Of a DNA stretch of 64,000 nucleotides, positions 8,837 through 17,771 are shown piece after piece. The notes beneath the pieces were generated by a model. It saw only the letters and a list, made by a program, of their open reading frames with translations. It did no database searches and was not told the origin of the DNA. The position numbers and the translations under genes were made by a program. This DNA is from Agrobacterium sp. RAC06 (GTDB taxonomy: Bacteria; Pseudomonadota; Alphaproteobacteria; Rhizobiales; Rhizobiaceae). How positions within the stretch are numbered: position 1 is the first letter of the stretch; every line of letters starts with the position of its first letter. The DNA lies in contig NZ_CP016499.1 of NCBI RefSeq assembly GCF_001713475.1, positions 868,001-932,000 of the forward strand, written 5' to 3'.

Positions 8837-9286
8837 TCACTCCGTGCCGATCACATAGCTGCGTTCACTCGCCGTCGACAGCGCGATCATCGTCTCGCTG
8901 CGCGCAATCAGGCGCTCGCCCTTCAAGTCGGCGAGGAATGTCTCGATGCCCGTGAGGTCGGCCGTCCGGATCTTCAGCATATAGGACCAGCTACCGGTCA
9001 CATGATGACATTCGAGCACGGCCGGGTGGGATTCTGCATAATCGCGAAAGGCAGCCTGTTCGGTGTCCTGCGGCAGGGTCACCAGCATGAAGGCGGTGAT
9101 CGGCAGGCCCAGCGCCGCAGGATCCACCTCCAGGGTGAAGCGTCTGATGGCTCCCGACGCGACCAAGCGACGGATGCGTTCATTGACGGCGGAGGGCGAA
9201 AGCCCTACCACATCCCCGATGCTGGCGAGCGAACGGCGGGCATCCTCGGCCAAGAGATCGATAATTTTACGGTCACTGATATCCAT
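8837..9286 (-). CDS. Lrp/AsnC-family transcriptional regulator
   Basis: A 149-residue protein. Residues 1-60 form the AsnC-type helix-turn-helix (starting MDISDRKIIDLLAEDARRS); residues about 65-140 form the RAM ligand-binding domain (ITAFMLVTLPQ..., HHVTGSWSYMLKIRTADL). These regulators bind an amino acid and control transport or metabolism. It is transcribed ahead of, and in the same direction as, the LysE exporter, unlike the more common divergent layout. The upstream DNA (9296-9360) is AT-rich with a CGATATATCG palindrome at 9310-9319, plausible for Lrp autoregulation. Confidence 0.93.
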   Translation of the reverse strand: MDISDRKIIDLLAEDARRSLASIGDVVGLSPSAVNERIRRLVASGAIRRFTLEVDPAALGLPITAFMLVTLPQDTEQAAFRDYAESHPAVLECHHVTGSWSYMLKIRTADLTGIETFLADLKGERLIARSETMIALSTASERSYVIGTE

Positions 9287-9408
9287 AACCGCAGTTTATT
9301 TGCCTACATCGATATATCGCAAGATATTTTTTCGAATCTTGGCGAAAAAGAGTATTTTTACCGAATGAGAGCCGCCGAACTCTCCCGATCGGCGCATCGC
9401 CGTTCAAA

Positions 9409-9795
9409 TCAGGCAGGAGCTGCCTGTCGCTGTTTCGCGAGTTCCGATAGATCGGCAGCCTTCAACTCCACGGACTCGCCGCAACCACAGGCAGATGTCT
9501 GATTCGGGTTGTGGAAGGTGAAACCGGACCGCAGCGTTGTGGTCTCGAAGCCCATTTCCGTACCGAGCAGATAGAGAACTGCGGCCGGATCGATCCAGAC
9601 CGACGCGCCATCTTTCTCGATGCGGTCATCCCTCGGATTTGGTTCAGTCACCATATCGATGGTGTATTCCATCCCGGCGCAGCCACCCTTCTTGATGCCC
9701 ACGCGGATGCCCTTGGCATCGGGACCGGAATTCTCGACGATCGCCCTGACGCGTGCGGCAGCCGCATCGCTCATGGTCATTACCTGAAAGCCCAT
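9409..9795 (-). CDS. sufA: SufA/HesB-type iron-sulfur carrier
   Basis: An A-type Fe-S scaffold/carrier that receives clusters from SufBCD and passes them to target proteins. It is 128 residues from ATG 9795 (MGFQVMTMSD), with the three cluster-binding cysteines in GGCAGMEY and SACGCGESV. GGAGA lies upstream of this ATG; a further in-frame ATG at 9810 and TTG at 9816 would lengthen it slightly. In relatives it closes the suf operon directly after the DUF59 gene. Here the plus-strand rut operon lies between sufT and sufA, so sufA must have its own promoter. Confidence 0.92.
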   Translation of the reverse strand: MGFQVMTMSDAAAARVRAIVENSGPDAKGIRVGIKKGGCAGMEYTIDMVTEPNPRDDRIEKDGASVWIDPAAVLYLLGTEMGFETTTLRSGFTFHNPNQTSACGCGESVELKAADLSELAKQRQAAPA

Positions 9796-10102
9796 CGGCA
9801 CAGTCTCCATCAACAACCGGGTTCAAGGTCCGGCGTTTCTTCTGGCAATGTAAGGGAGGCGCCTCGTCGGTTCAATAGCTTAGGCTGCCAAGTGTGCCGC
9901 AGGCAGCGCATTGCGAACATGCCCGTCGCCTGATGATGATCAATCCTTGAGCACGACTGGATCACCCGAAAAACTTGATCTTTATCAGAAGCTTGAAACG
10001 CGCTCTTGCATGACGCTCCCCTCGTCCGCGATCAAAAATATTGCAGTGCACAGCGGGAACGGATGCAAACTCGGGCAAAAGCTCCCGAAATCGATGGAAA
10101 TT

Positions 10103-10118
10103 TTGACCATCCGGTAAA
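10103..10118 (+). promoter_or_regulatory. RutR-like operator
   Basis: TTGACCATCCGGTAAA matches the RutR palindrome TTGACCA-NN-TGGTCAA, as I remember it from E. coli, at 12 of 14 fixed positions. It lies about 125 bases before rutA. No rutR gene is in the window, so a TetR-type regulator elsewhere would have to act on it. Confidence 0.5.
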
Positions 10119-10169
10119 ATATTTCTCCAGTCAGCACCTAAGAAACTGTTCTTATTGTTTTTTTCGGAC

Positions 10170-10185
10170 TGGCATAGCGATTGCT
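10170..10185 (+). promoter_or_regulatory. Sigma-54-type promoter of the rut operon
   Basis: TGGCAT-N5-TTGCT matches the -24/-12 consensus TGGCAC-N5-TTGCA at 9 of 11 positions with exact spacing, 58 bases before the rutA start. The E. coli rut operon is also transcribed by sigma-54 under NtrC, so nitrogen control is likely. A T-rich stretch at about 10150-10164 could serve for DNA bending. Confidence 0.6.
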
Positions 10186-10242
10186 TCGTTCTCTGCGAAA
10201 CAAAAAAGGCGCCCGGCGCGCCTCCAGAAGCGGAGAACAGAT

Positions 10243-11334
10243 ATGGAAATCGGCGTCTTTATCCCGATCGGCAACAATGGCTGGCTATTGTCGGAGAATG
10301 CCCCCCAATACAAGCCAAGCTTCGAACTCAACAAGGCGATCACGCTCAAGGCCGAATCTTACGGCTTCGACTTTGCGCTTTCGATGATCAAGCTGCGTGG
10401 TTTCGGCGGCAAGACAGAATTCTGGGACTATAACCTGGAAAGCTTCACGCTGATGGCAGGCCTCGCCGCCGTCACCTCGAAGATCAAGCTTTTCGGGACG
10501 GCCGCGACCCTGATCATGCCGCCGGCGATCGTCGCACGCATGGCCACCACGATCGATTCGATTTCCAATGGCCGCTTCGGCGTCAACCTGGTCACCGGCT
10601 GGCAGCGTCCGGAATACAGCCAGATGGGATTGTGGCCAGGCGACGACTACTTCTCCGACCGCTACGAATATCTGACCGAATACACGACCGTGCTGAAAGA
10701 CCTTCTGACCACCGGTCAGTCTGACCTCAAGGGCAAACACTTCCAGATGGATGATTGCCGCATGAAGCCGATTCCCGAAGGCGATGTGAAGCTGATCTGC
10801 GCCGGATCCTCCAACTCTGGCATGGCCTTCTCGGCTCAGTTCGCGGACTATTCGTTCTGCTTCGGCGTCGGCGTCAACACGCCCAAGGCTTTCGCGCCGA
10901 CCAACGAACGGCTGCTGGCCGCCACCGAAAAGACCGGCCGTGACGTACGCTCCTTCGTGCTGACCATGGTTCTGGCCGAGGAAACCACCGAGGAAGCCTT
11001 TGCCAAGTGGGAACACTACAAGGCAGGCGCCGACGAGGAAGCGATCAAGTGGCTTGGCCTGCAAAGTGCCGTCGACACGAAATCCGGTTCCGACACCAAT
11101 GTCCGCCACATGGCGAACCCGGTGTCTGCTGTTAACATCAACATGGGCACGCTGATCGGCTCCTATGCCGAAGTCGCCGCCATGCTCGACGAGATGAGCG
11201 AAGTGCCGGGCACCGGTGGCGTGATGTTGACCTTCGACGACTTCCTCGAAGGCATCGAAAAGTTTGGCAAGTTCGTCCAGCCGCTGATGAAGAGCCGCGC
11301 GCATGTCAACCAGATGTTGGAGGCCGCCGAATGA
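10243..11334 (+). CDS. rutA: Pyrimidine monooxygenase RutA
   Basis: A flavin-dependent luciferase-like monooxygenase that opens the uracil (or thymine) ring to ureidoacrylate-type products, using FMNH2 supplied by RutF. It is 363 residues, starting [20 protein letters not shown], with [20 protein letters not shown] in the middle and a conserved C-terminal ([15 protein letters not shown]). GGAGAA lies upstream of ATG 10243. Its stop overlaps the rutB start (ATGA). It is first in rutABCDF, behind a sigma-54-type promoter. Confidence 0.96.
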   Translation: MEIGVFIPIGNNGWLLSENAPQYKPSFELNKAITLKAESYGFDFALSMIKLRGFGGKTEFWDYNLESFTLMAGLAAVTSKIKLFGTAATLIMPPAIVARMATTIDSISNGRFGVNLVTGWQRPEYSQMGLWPGDDYFSDRYEYLTEYTTVLKDLLTTGQSDLKGKHFQMDDCRMKPIPEGDVKLICAGSSNSGMAFSAQFADYSFCFGVGVNTPKAFAPTNERLLAATEKTGRDVRSFVLTMVLAEETTEEAFAKWEHYKAGADEEAIKWLGLQSAVDTKSGSDTNVRHMANPVSAVNINMGTLIGSYAEVAAMLDEMSEVPGTGGVMLTFDDFLEGIEKFGKFVQPLMKSRAHVNQMLEAAE

Positions 11335-12077
11335 GCGAGGCCGTTGTTGCAGGCTATCAGCCACGCCCGGAACTGACCAAAAGCGTCACGCTTCCGGCCC
11401 GCCCCGAACCGATCACGCTGAAGCCGTCGGAAACGGCAGTCGTCGTGGTCGACATGCAGAATGCCTATTCGACCGAAGGCGGCTATGTCGATCTCGCCGG
11501 CTTCGACATTTCCGGCGCCAAGGGCACGATCTCCAACATCAAGAAAACGCTTGATGCAGCCCGCGAAGCCGGTGTGCTGGTCGTCTATTTCCAGAACGGC
11601 TGGGATCCTGATTATGTCGAGGCTGGCGGCCCCGGATCGCCCAACTGGCACAAGTCGAATGCGCTGAAAACCATGCGCAAGCGGCCCGAACTGCAGGGGC
11701 AACTGCTTGCCAAGGGCACCTGGGATTATGCGATCGTCGACGAATTGCAGCCTAAGCCGGGCGACATTCTGGTGCCGAAGAGCCGCTATTCCGGCTTCTT
11801 CAACACCAACATGGACTCGGTTCTGCGGGCCCGCGGTATCCGCAACCTGGTCTTTGTGGGCATTGCCACCAATGTCTGCGTCGAAAGCTCGCTTCGCGAT
11901 GCCTTCCACCTCGAATATTTCGGCGTGATGCTCGAGGACGCGACCCATCACCTCGGCCCCGACTTCATCCAGCAGGCGACCGTCTACAATGTCGAAAAGT
12001 TCTTCGGCTGGGTCGCGACCGTCAACGACTTCTGCGGTGCGATCGGACAGGCAGCGCCTGCCGATGCAGCCGAGTGA
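11331..12077 (+). CDS. rutB: Ureidoacrylate amidohydrolase RutB
   Basis: An isochorismatase-family enzyme that hydrolyses ureidoacrylate peracid, releasing carbamate and aminoacrylate peracid. It is 248 residues with the catalytic triad D41 (VVVVDMQN), K150 (VPKSRYSGF) and C183 (TNVCVES), all at a constant offset of 17 from the E. coli residues D24, K133 and C166 as I recall them. ATG 11331 overlaps the rutA stop by four bases, so translation is coupled. Confidence 0.96.
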   Translation: MSEAVVAGYQPRPELTKSVTLPARPEPITLKPSETAVVVVDMQNAYSTEGGYVDLAGFDISGAKGTISNIKKTLDAAREAGVLVVYFQNGWDPDYVEAGGPGSPNWHKSNALKTMRKRPELQGQLLAKGTWDYAIVDELQPKPGDILVPKSRYSGFFNTNMDSVLRARGIRNLVFVGIATNVCVESSLRDAFHLEYFGVMLEDATHHLGPDFIQQATVYNVEKFFGWVATVNDFCGAIGQAAPADAAE

Positions 12078-12123
12078 TCATCCCCATACGAACCAGGCCC
12101 CATCAAACCAGGAGAATGTGAGA

Positions 12124-12513
12124 ATGCCCAAGACCATCGTCGTCCCGGAAGGCACCCAGAAGCCGATCGCCCCCTATTCGCCCGGCGCCCTTGCCGATGG
12201 CGTGCTCTATGTCTCGGGGACCCTTCCCTTCGACAAAAACAACGACGTCGTGCATGTCGGCGACGCGGCCGCCCAGACACGCCATGTGCTGGAAACCATC
12301 AAGTCCGTCATCGAGACCGCCGGCGGCACGATGGACGACGTGACCATGAACCACATCTTCGTCACCGACTGGGCCAACTACCAGGCCGTCAACAAGGTCT
12401 ATGCCGAATATTTCCCGGGCGACAAGCCGGCGCGCTACTGCGTGCAATGCGGCCTGGTGAAACCCGACGCTCTGGTCGAAATCGCGACCGTCGCACACAT
12501 CGGGAAGAAGTGA
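12124..12513 (+). CDS. rutC: Aminoacrylate deaminase RutC (RidA family)
   Basis: A 129-residue RidA/YjgF-fold protein, a trimeric enzyme in this family. In the rut pathway it acts on 3-aminoacrylate. Visible family features are [20 protein letters not shown] at residues 18-37 and a C-terminal R-x-C-V-Q block containing the substrate-binding arginine. ATG 12124 has a GGAGAA site ten bases upstream. A palindromic repeat follows it, separating it from rutD. Confidence 0.94.
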   Translation: MPKTIVVPEGTQKPIAPYSPGALADGVLYVSGTLPFDKNNDVVHVGDAAAQTRHVLETIKSVIETAGGTMDDVTMNHIFVTDWANYQAVNKVYAEYFPGDKPARYCVQCGLVKPDALVEIATVAHIGKK

Positions 12514-12527
12514 GGGGAAGCACAGCC

Positions 12528-12655
12528 CCTCATCCCCTGCCGGGACTTTCTCCCCGCAAGAGGGGAGAAGAGACCTTTACGCAATCGCCTGCACCTGGGC
12601 TTCCCCTGCACAAAGGGCGGCCATCCCCTCTCCCCGCCTGCGGGGAGAGGGTCAG
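12528..12655. repeat. Palindromic intergenic repeat between rutC and rutD
   Basis: Two GC-rich inverted repeats: TTCTCCCC/GGGGAGAA (12548-12555 and 12562-12569) and a perfect 12-base pair CCCTCTCCCCGC/GCGGGGAGAGGG (12626-12637 and 12640-12651). The sequence style (CCCTCATCCC..., CTCTCCCCGCCTGCGGGGAGAG) is that of the dispersed intergenic repeats of Rhizobiaceae (RIME-like). It lengthens the rutC-rutD gap to 171 bases in an otherwise tight operon. Confidence 0.75.
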
Positions 12656-12684
12656 AGTGAAGGGCTAAGCCAGAGCAAAGACGT

Positions 12685-13470
12685 ATGCATTACAACATCC
12701 ACGGCCTTACCTCCCCCGATGCGCCGACCATCCTGCTCTCGTCAGGCCTCGGCGGCTCGGGCGGCTACTGGGTACCGCAGATCCCTGTCCTGGCCGAGCG
12801 GTTCCGCGTCATCACCTATGACCATCGCGGCTGCGGCAAGACGGGTGGCTCAGTGCCCGAGGTTGGCGGCATCACGGCCATGGCCGACGACGTGCTCGAA
12901 ATCGTCGATACGCTCAAGCTCGAAAAATTCCATTTCATGGGTCATGCGCTGGGTGGCCTGATCGGGCTGGATCTGGCACTGCGCAGGCCCGAGCTCATCG
13001 AGAGCCTGATTCTCATCAATGCCTGGAGCAAGGCCGATCCACATTCCGGGCGCTGCTTCGACGTACGCATCGCACTCTTGGAAAACGCCGGCGTGGAGGC
13101 CTTCGTCAAGGCGCAGCCGCTGTTTCTTTATCCGGCGATCTACATGGCCGAGAACCCCGAGAAGATGGCGGCTGAAGAGGCCCATGCGCTCGCCCATTTC
13201 CAGGGACACGACAACATTCTGCGCCGGATTGCAGCACTGCGCGCCTTTGATGTCGACGACCGCCTCGGCGAGATCCAGACGCCGACGCTTGTCGTTGCCA
13301 CTCGGGACGACCTGCTCGTTCCCTATTCGCGGTCGCTGCGCCTCTCAGACGGCTTGGCGAACGCAAATCTCGTGCTCACCGTCGCCGGTGGACACGCCGT
13401 CAACGTCACCTATCCGCAAACATTCAACAGCGCGGTGATCGACTTCCTGTCGACCCTCGAACACGCTTGA
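12685..13470 (+). CDS. rutD: Putative aminoacrylate hydrolase RutD
   Basis: A 261-residue alpha/beta-hydrolase fold protein. RutD speeds breakdown of aminoacrylate to malonic semialdehyde. The nucleophile elbow reads GHALGG, with A88 in place of Ser; E. coli RutD also has GHALG, so this is a family trait and not damage. Other matches are [20 protein letters not shown] near the N-terminus, QPLFLYPA in the middle and [14 protein letters not shown] with the C-terminal His. The next gene starts 11 bases later. Confidence 0.94.
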   Translation: MHYNIHGLTSPDAPTILLSSGLGGSGGYWVPQIPVLAERFRVITYDHRGCGKTGGSVPEVGGITAMADDVLEIVDTLKLEKFHFMGHALGGLIGLDLALRRPELIESLILINAWSKADPHSGRCFDVRIALLENAGVEAFVKAQPLFLYPAIYMAENPEKMAAEEAHALAHFQGHDNILRRIAALRAFDVDDRLGEIQTPTLVVATRDDLLVPYSRSLRLSDGLANANLVLTVAGGHAVNVTYPQTFNSAVIDFLSTLEHA

Positions 13471-13481
13471 AGGAACCATCC

Positions 13482-14003
13482 ATGCTGGCCACCAAGACCA
13501 TCGCCCCTGTCGCAGCCGAAGGCAGCTCGCCGGAAGTGAGTGCGGCCTATCGCAACGGCATGGCCCGCCTTGCCGCAGCCGTGACCATCGTCACCACCGA
13601 TGGCCCTGCCGGACGCGCCGGCTTTGCGGCAACCGCCGTCACCAGCGTTTCGGACAATCCGCCGACGCTGCTCGTCTGCCTCAACAAGGGCAGTTCAGCC
13701 TATCCGGCCGTTACCGCCAACGGCCTCGTATCAGTCAACGTGCTCGCCGCCGAGCATGAACCCGTCAGCCGGCTCTTTGGCGGCAAGACGCCCGTCGATG
13801 AGCGCTTCGCCGCCGCCACCTGGGATACGACGGCATCAGGCACGCCGCGCCTCGCAGACGCCCTCGTCTCGTTCGAGTGCCGGATCTCCGAAGTGCATGA
13901 CGGAAAGACCCATGACGTTCTGTTCTGCGAAGTCCTCGATGTCACCACCCGCGAGGAGGGCCAGGCGCTCGTCTATTTCGACCGCGCCTATCGTACTGTT
14001 TGA
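13482..14003 (+). CDS. rutF: Flavin reductase RutF
   Basis: An NADH-dependent FMN reductase that feeds reduced flavin to RutA. It is about 173 residues of the flavin-reductase-like split-barrel family, with [19 protein letters not shown] (residues 23-41), [20 protein letters not shown] and the tail [15 protein letters not shown] 13482 has AGGAA seven bases upstream; an in-frame TTG at 13467 would overlap rutD. It is the last rut gene here. No rutE or rutG follows. Confidence 0.94.
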   Translation: MLATKTIAPVAAEGSSPEVSAAYRNGMARLAAAVTIVTTDGPAGRAGFAATAVTSVSDNPPTLLVCLNKGSSAYPAVTANGLVSVNVLAAEHEPVSRLFGGKTPVDERFAAATWDTTASGTPRLADALVSFECRISEVHDGKTHDVLFCEVLDVTTREEGQALVYFDRAYRTV

Positions 14004-14023
14004 GTACCAATCGGCTGAATGCA

Positions 14024-14050
14024 AAACGGCCCGCGCGAGGCGGGCCGTTT
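14024..14050. terminator. Bidirectional terminator between rutF and sufT
   Basis: AAACGGCCCGC (14024-14034), 5-base loop, GCGGGCCGTTT (14040-14050): an 11-base perfect stem flanked by A and T runs, between convergent genes. Confidence 0.85.
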
Positions 14051-14069
14051 CGACGATTGCCTAATTCTC

Positions 14070-14444
14070 TCAGTACCAGCCGACGGCGACCTGCGCCTCT
14101 TCGGACATGCGGTCCGGCGTCCACGGCGGATCGAAGCTCATTTCCACTTCGACACCCGACACGCCTTCGACCGAACCTACGGCATTTTCGACCCAGCCCG
14201 GCATTTCGCCGGCGACCGGGCAACCGGGGGCCGTCAGCGTCATGACGATCTTGACCGTGCGATCGTCTTCGATATCGATCTTGTAGATTAGGCCGAGTTC
14301 GAAGATGTCGGAGGGAATTTCCGGATCATAGACTGTCTTCAGCGCGGCGATGATATCGTCCGACAGGCGGGCAACTTCATCCGACGGGATCGCGGTGTGG
14401 ATGATGCCGTCACGGACATCGGGCTTGGTTTCGGTATCACTCAT
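14070..14444 (-). CDS. sufT: SufT-type DUF59 Fe-S assembly protein
   Basis: A 124-residue MIP18/DUF59 protein with the family signature DPEIPSDIFELGLIYKIDI and the conserved cysteine in LTAPGCPVAGEMP. Members help mature Fe-S proteins and are common in suf operons. GAGGA spaced about nine bases favours ATG 14444 over ATG 14453. It starts 12 bases after the sufS stop. It is the last gene of the uninterrupted minus-strand suf operon, since the rut operon follows where sufA would be expected. Confidence 0.9.
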   Translation of the reverse strand: MSDTETKPDVRDGIIHTAIPSDEVARLSDDIIAALKTVYDPEIPSDIFELGLIYKIDIEDDRTVKIVMTLTAPGCPVAGEMPGWVENAVGSVEGVSGVEVEMSFDPPWTPDRMSEEAQVAVGWY

Positions 14445-14456
14445 GGTGTTCATTCC

Positions 14457-15701
14457 TCAGGCGAAGAAGCTGCGGGCGTAATCCAGCGCGTCCGCCAGCG
14501 CATCGACTTCTTCCCTTGTGTTATAGAGACCGAAGGACGCCCGGCAAGTGGAAGTCACGCCGAAACGGGCGAGCAGCGGCTGGGCGCAATGGGTTCCGGC
14601 GCGAACGGCAACGCCGCGACGGTCGATCATGGTGGAGACATCATGGGCATGAATGCCGGCGAGTTCAAAGGAGAAGATCGCCCCCTTGCCCGGTGCATTG
14701 CCGATGATCCTGAGCGAATTGATCGCCGAGAGACGCTCATGCGCATAGGCGCGCAAGCTTTCCTCATGGGCGGCAATTGCCGGACGCCCCAAGCTTTCCA
14801 TATAGTCGAGCGCATAACCTAGGCCGATCGCCTGGACGATCGGCGGCGTGCCGGCCTCGAAACGATGCGGCGGCTCGTTATAGGTGACGCGGTCTTCCGC
14901 GACTTCGATGATCATCTCACCGCCGCCCATGAAGGGGTCCATGTCGCGCAGGCGATCCATCTTGCCCCAGAGCACGCCGATGCCTGAGGGGCCGTAGAGC
15001 TTGTGGCCGGTGACGGCATACCAGTCGCAGCCGAGATCCTGAACATCGACGGGCATGTGGACAGCCCCTTGAGAGCCATCGACCATGACGGCTATTCCGC
15101 GCTCATGGGCGATCCGGCAGACTTCCTTGATCGGCACGACCGTGCCAAGCGCGTTCGACATATGGGTTATGGCGATCAGCTTTGTGCGCTCGGTCAGGCA
15201 AGCCACGAATGCTTCCATGTCGAAGGCGCCGTCATCGGTAACAGGCGCCCAGACGAGCTTGGCACCCTTGCGCTCGCGCAGGAAATGCCAGGGCACAATG
15301 TTGGAGTGATGCTCCATGATCGAGAGCACGATCTCGTCGCCCTCGCCGATATGCTTCATGCCCCAGCCATAGGCGACCGTGTTGATCGCTTCGGTCGACG
15401 ACTTGGTGAAGATCACCTCGTCAATCGAGGGGGCATTCAGAAAACGGCGCACCTTTTCGCGCGCCGCTTCATAGGCGTCCGTCGCGGCATTGGACAGGAA
15501 ATGAAGGCCACGATGCACATTGGCATATTCGTTCGAATAGGCGTAGCTGATCGCGTCAATCACCTGGCGCGGCTTCTGGGAAGAAGCTGCATTGTCAAGA
15601 TAAACCAGCTTCTTGCCATAGACCTCGCGCGACAGGATCGGGAAATCCCGCCTGACGGCTTCGACGTCATATCCTGTCTTTACCGCGATCGTGTCAGCCA
15701 T
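14457..15701 (-). CDS. sufS: Cysteine desulfurase SufS (type II)
   Basis: A PLP enzyme that takes sulfur from cysteine for cluster assembly. It is 414 residues. The PLP lysine is K234 (VTGHKLYGPSG) and the persulfide cysteine is C372 (RAGTHCAQPL), the short-loop SufS/CsdA pattern. It begins inside the end of sufD (8-base overlap). No sufE or sufU partner is seen in the window. A second, NifS/IscS-type desulfurase heads the same operon. Confidence 0.96.
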   Translation of the reverse strand: MADTIAVKTGYDVEAVRRDFPILSREVYGKKLVYLDNAASSQKPRQVIDAISYAYSNEYANVHRGLHFLSNAATDAYEAAREKVRRFLNAPSIDEVIFTKSSTEAINTVAYGWGMKHIGEGDEIVLSIMEHHSNIVPWHFLRERKGAKLVWAPVTDDGAFDMEAFVACLTERTKLIAITHMSNALGTVVPIKEVCRIAHERGIAVMVDGSQGAVHMPVDVQDLGCDWYAVTGHKLYGPSGIGVLWGKMDRLRDMDPFMGGGEMIIEVAEDRVTYNEPPHRFEAGTPPIVQAIGLGYALDYMESLGRPAIAAHEESLRAYAHERLSAINSLRIIGNAPGKGAIFSFELAGIHAHDVSTMIDRRGVAVRAGTHCAQPLLARFGVTSTCRASFGLYNTREEVDALADALDYARSFFA

Positions 15702-16971
15702 GATGCTCCAGCCAGTCGGTGATGATCTCTTCCAGGGCCTCGACGAGCGGCTCGTTTTCGAGCTCCTCGACGATTTCGGCGACGAAGCCGTTGATCAGCA
15801 GCGCGCGCGCCTTCTTTTCCGGAATGCCACGCGACATCAGGTAGTAGAGATGGCTCTTGTGAATGTCGGCAACCGTTGCGCCATGGGCGCACTGCACGTC
15901 GTCGGCAAAGATTTCGAGCTCGGGCTTGACCGAGAATTCGCAATCGTCGGACATCAGCAGCGTGTTGCAAGCCATGCGGGCATCGGTCTTCTGGGCGTCC
16001 GGGGCGACCCGGATCATGCCCTGGAAGACACCCTTGGCGCGATCGAAGACGACGTTGCGGATCACTTCCGTCGAGGTGGTGTTCGGCACGTCGTGGCCGA
16101 GCGTCATGGTGACGTCGGTATGGGTGTCACCGCCAAGCAGGTTGACGGCGCGCAGCGTGAAGTCGGAGCCTTCGCCAGCCGTCTTCACATGAATTTCCTG
16201 GCGCACCAGCTTGCCGCCAGCGTTGACGATGAAGAGGCGGAACTTGGCATCGGTGCCGAGCTCTGCACGGATCTGGCCGAGATGGGTATCGGCATCGCCT
16301 TCACCCTGGAGGATGATCCAGGTGATCTCGGCACCCTCGCCGAGCTTCAGGTCAGCCACAACAGAGGCGAGTGCGGCGGAACCGCTCTGGCCGACATGGC
16401 GCTCGATGACGGTGGCCTTGGAACCCTTGCCGAAGGTGGCCGGGAACCGCAGATGAAGTTGGCCTGCAGCATGCACAGACTGCAGTTCGATCGGTGCTTC
16501 GATTTCGGCGTCCTCGGCCACGTCGAGCGTGAAGCCGTCCCGCACGAAGGCGCCGTTCAGGCGGCCGATCGTGTCGTCGGCGCTGAAGGCGTTCAGGCCT
16601 TCGGCTGCGTCACCGTTCGTCAGCGCATCGCGATAGAGCGACACAGCAAGGCCTTCCGGCAGCGAAGCCGGCACCTCAGACACGCCCTGGAGGACGTTGA
16701 GCACGGTTGCGCCCGAAACCAGCGAACTGATCGCCTTGGCCACCGCCTGCGGCTCTTCGGCCGGAAGCGCGCGCAGCAGCGCCTTGAGGTCCGTGTAGTG
16801 GAAGGTCTCGACGCGGCGCGTCGGCAGACCCTGGCGCTTCAGGGCGTCGAACAGGCCGTCGCGCTTCAGAAGCACGGCGCCATCGCCCGGAAGGCTGCCG
16901 ATCTGGTTGGTATAGGCGTCGATGATCTGGGTCTCGGCTACGGTGAGCCGGTTCGCCGCTTGCAATGTCAT
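15694..16971 (-). CDS. sufD: SufD, Fe-S scaffold complex subunit
   Basis: A 425-residue SufD with the C-terminal beta-helix region (DVQCAHGATVADIHKSHLYY) that contains the conserved HGAT motif, and the ending YLMSRGIPEKKARALLINGF shared with SufB. With SufB and SufC it forms the SufBC2D scaffold where clusters are built. It lies 29 bases after sufC and overlaps sufS by eight bases. Confidence 0.96.
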   Translation of the reverse strand: MTLQAANRLTVAETQIIDAYTNQIGSLPGDGAVLLKRDGLFDALKRQGLPTRRVETFHYTDLKALLRALPAEEPQAVAKAISSLVSGATVLNVLQGVSEVPASLPEGLAVSLYRDALTNGDAAEGLNAFSADDTIGRLNGAFVRDGFTLDVAEDAEIEAPIELQSVHAAGQLHLRFPATFGKGSKATVIERHVGQSGSAALASVVADLKLGEGAEITWIILQGEGDADTHLGQIRAELGTDAKFRLFIVNAGGKLVRQEIHVKTAGEGSDFTLRAVNLLGGDTHTDVTMTLGHDVPNTTSTEVIRNVVFDRAKGVFQGMIRVAPDAQKTDARMACNTLLMSDDCEFSVKPELEIFADDVQCAHGATVADIHKSHLYYLMSRGIPEKKARALLINGFVAEIVEELENEPLVEALEEIITDWLEHHG

Positions 16972-17000
16972 CGTTGCAACTCCTTTAAACTTGAGAGCCC

Positions 17001-17756
17001 TTAGGCAGCCTGACCGGTGATGTCGGCATAGCCGTTGGCTTCGAGTTCCAGCGCCAGGCTCTTGTCACCCGACTTGATGATCTGGCCCTTGTAGAGGACG
17101 TGCACGCTATCCGGCACGATGTAGTCGAGCAGGCGCTGGTAGTGGGTGATCACGACGGTTGCGCGGTCCGGACGCTTCAGCGCGTTCACACCATCAGCGA
17201 CGATCTTCAGCGCATCGATGTCGAGGCCGGAATCGGTTTCGTCGAGGATGCAGAGCTTCGGCTCGAGCAGCGCCATCTGCAGGATTTCGGCGCGCTTCTT
17301 CTCACCGCCGGAGAACCCGACATTGAGAGGACGCTTCAGCATGTCGGGGTTGATCTTCAATTCGCCGGCGGCTTCCTTCACGCGGCGGATGAATTCCGGC
17401 GTCGTCAGCTCGTCTTCGCCACGCGCCTTGCGCTGCGAATTCATCGCGACCTTGAGAAACTGCATGGTGGCAACACCCGGGATTTCGACCGGATACTGGA
17501 AGGCGAGGAAAATACCCTTGGCAGCGCGCTCGGCCGGGTCGAGTTCCAGAATGCTCTCGCCGTTATAGAGGATGTCGCCTTCGGTGACTTCATAGTCTTC
17601 GCGGCCTGACAGGATGTAGGACAGCGTCGACTTGCCGGAGCCGTTCGGGCCCATGATGGCAGCGACTTCGCCGGCCTTCACGGTCAGGTTCAGGCCCTTG
17701 ATGATTTCGGTGCCGTCTTCGGCGATGCGGGCATGGAGATTGCGGATTTCAAGCAT
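17001..17756 (-). CDS. sufC: SufC, Fe-S assembly ATPase
   Basis: A 251-residue ABC-type ATPase with Walker A GPNGSGKSTLSY (about residues 36-47), signature NVGFSGGEKKRAEILQM and Walker B KLCILDETDSGLDIDALK, typical of SufC rather than transporter ATPases. It drives conformational change of SufB/SufD. It follows a small membrane ORF that separates it from sufB. Confidence 0.97.
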   Translation of the reverse strand: MLEIRNLHARIAEDGTEIIKGLNLTVKAGEVAAIMGPNGSGKSTLSYILSGREDYEVTEGDILYNGESILELDPAERAAKGIFLAFQYPVEIPGVATMQFLKVAMNSQRKARGEDELTTPEFIRRVKEAAGELKINPDMLKRPLNVGFSGGEKKRAEILQMALLEPKLCILDETDSGLDIDALKIVADGVNALKRPDRATVVITHYQRLLDYIVPDSVHVLYKGQIIKSGDKSLALELEANGYADITGQAA

Positions 17757-17771
17757 GTCTGTGTTCCTGTT

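Larger units (their letters stand above)
9796..10242. other. Intergenic region between sufA and rutA
   Basis: 447 bases without a supported gene. A short open frame at 9911-10117 has poor composition and no homology I recognise. The right half is AT-rich (about 10040-10165) and holds the RutR-like box and the sigma-54-type promoter listed separately. The left half must contain the sufA promoter; no ICE-like palindrome was seen there. Confidence 0.6.

Noticed and set aside
9911..10117. 68-codon ORF in the sufA-rutA gap
   Set aside because: It covers the RutR-like box and AT-rich control DNA and lacks a ribosome site.
12946..12954. Missing catalytic Ser in the RutD elbow (GHALGG)
   Set aside because: E. 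coli RutD also has Ala here, so it is a family feature and not a defect.
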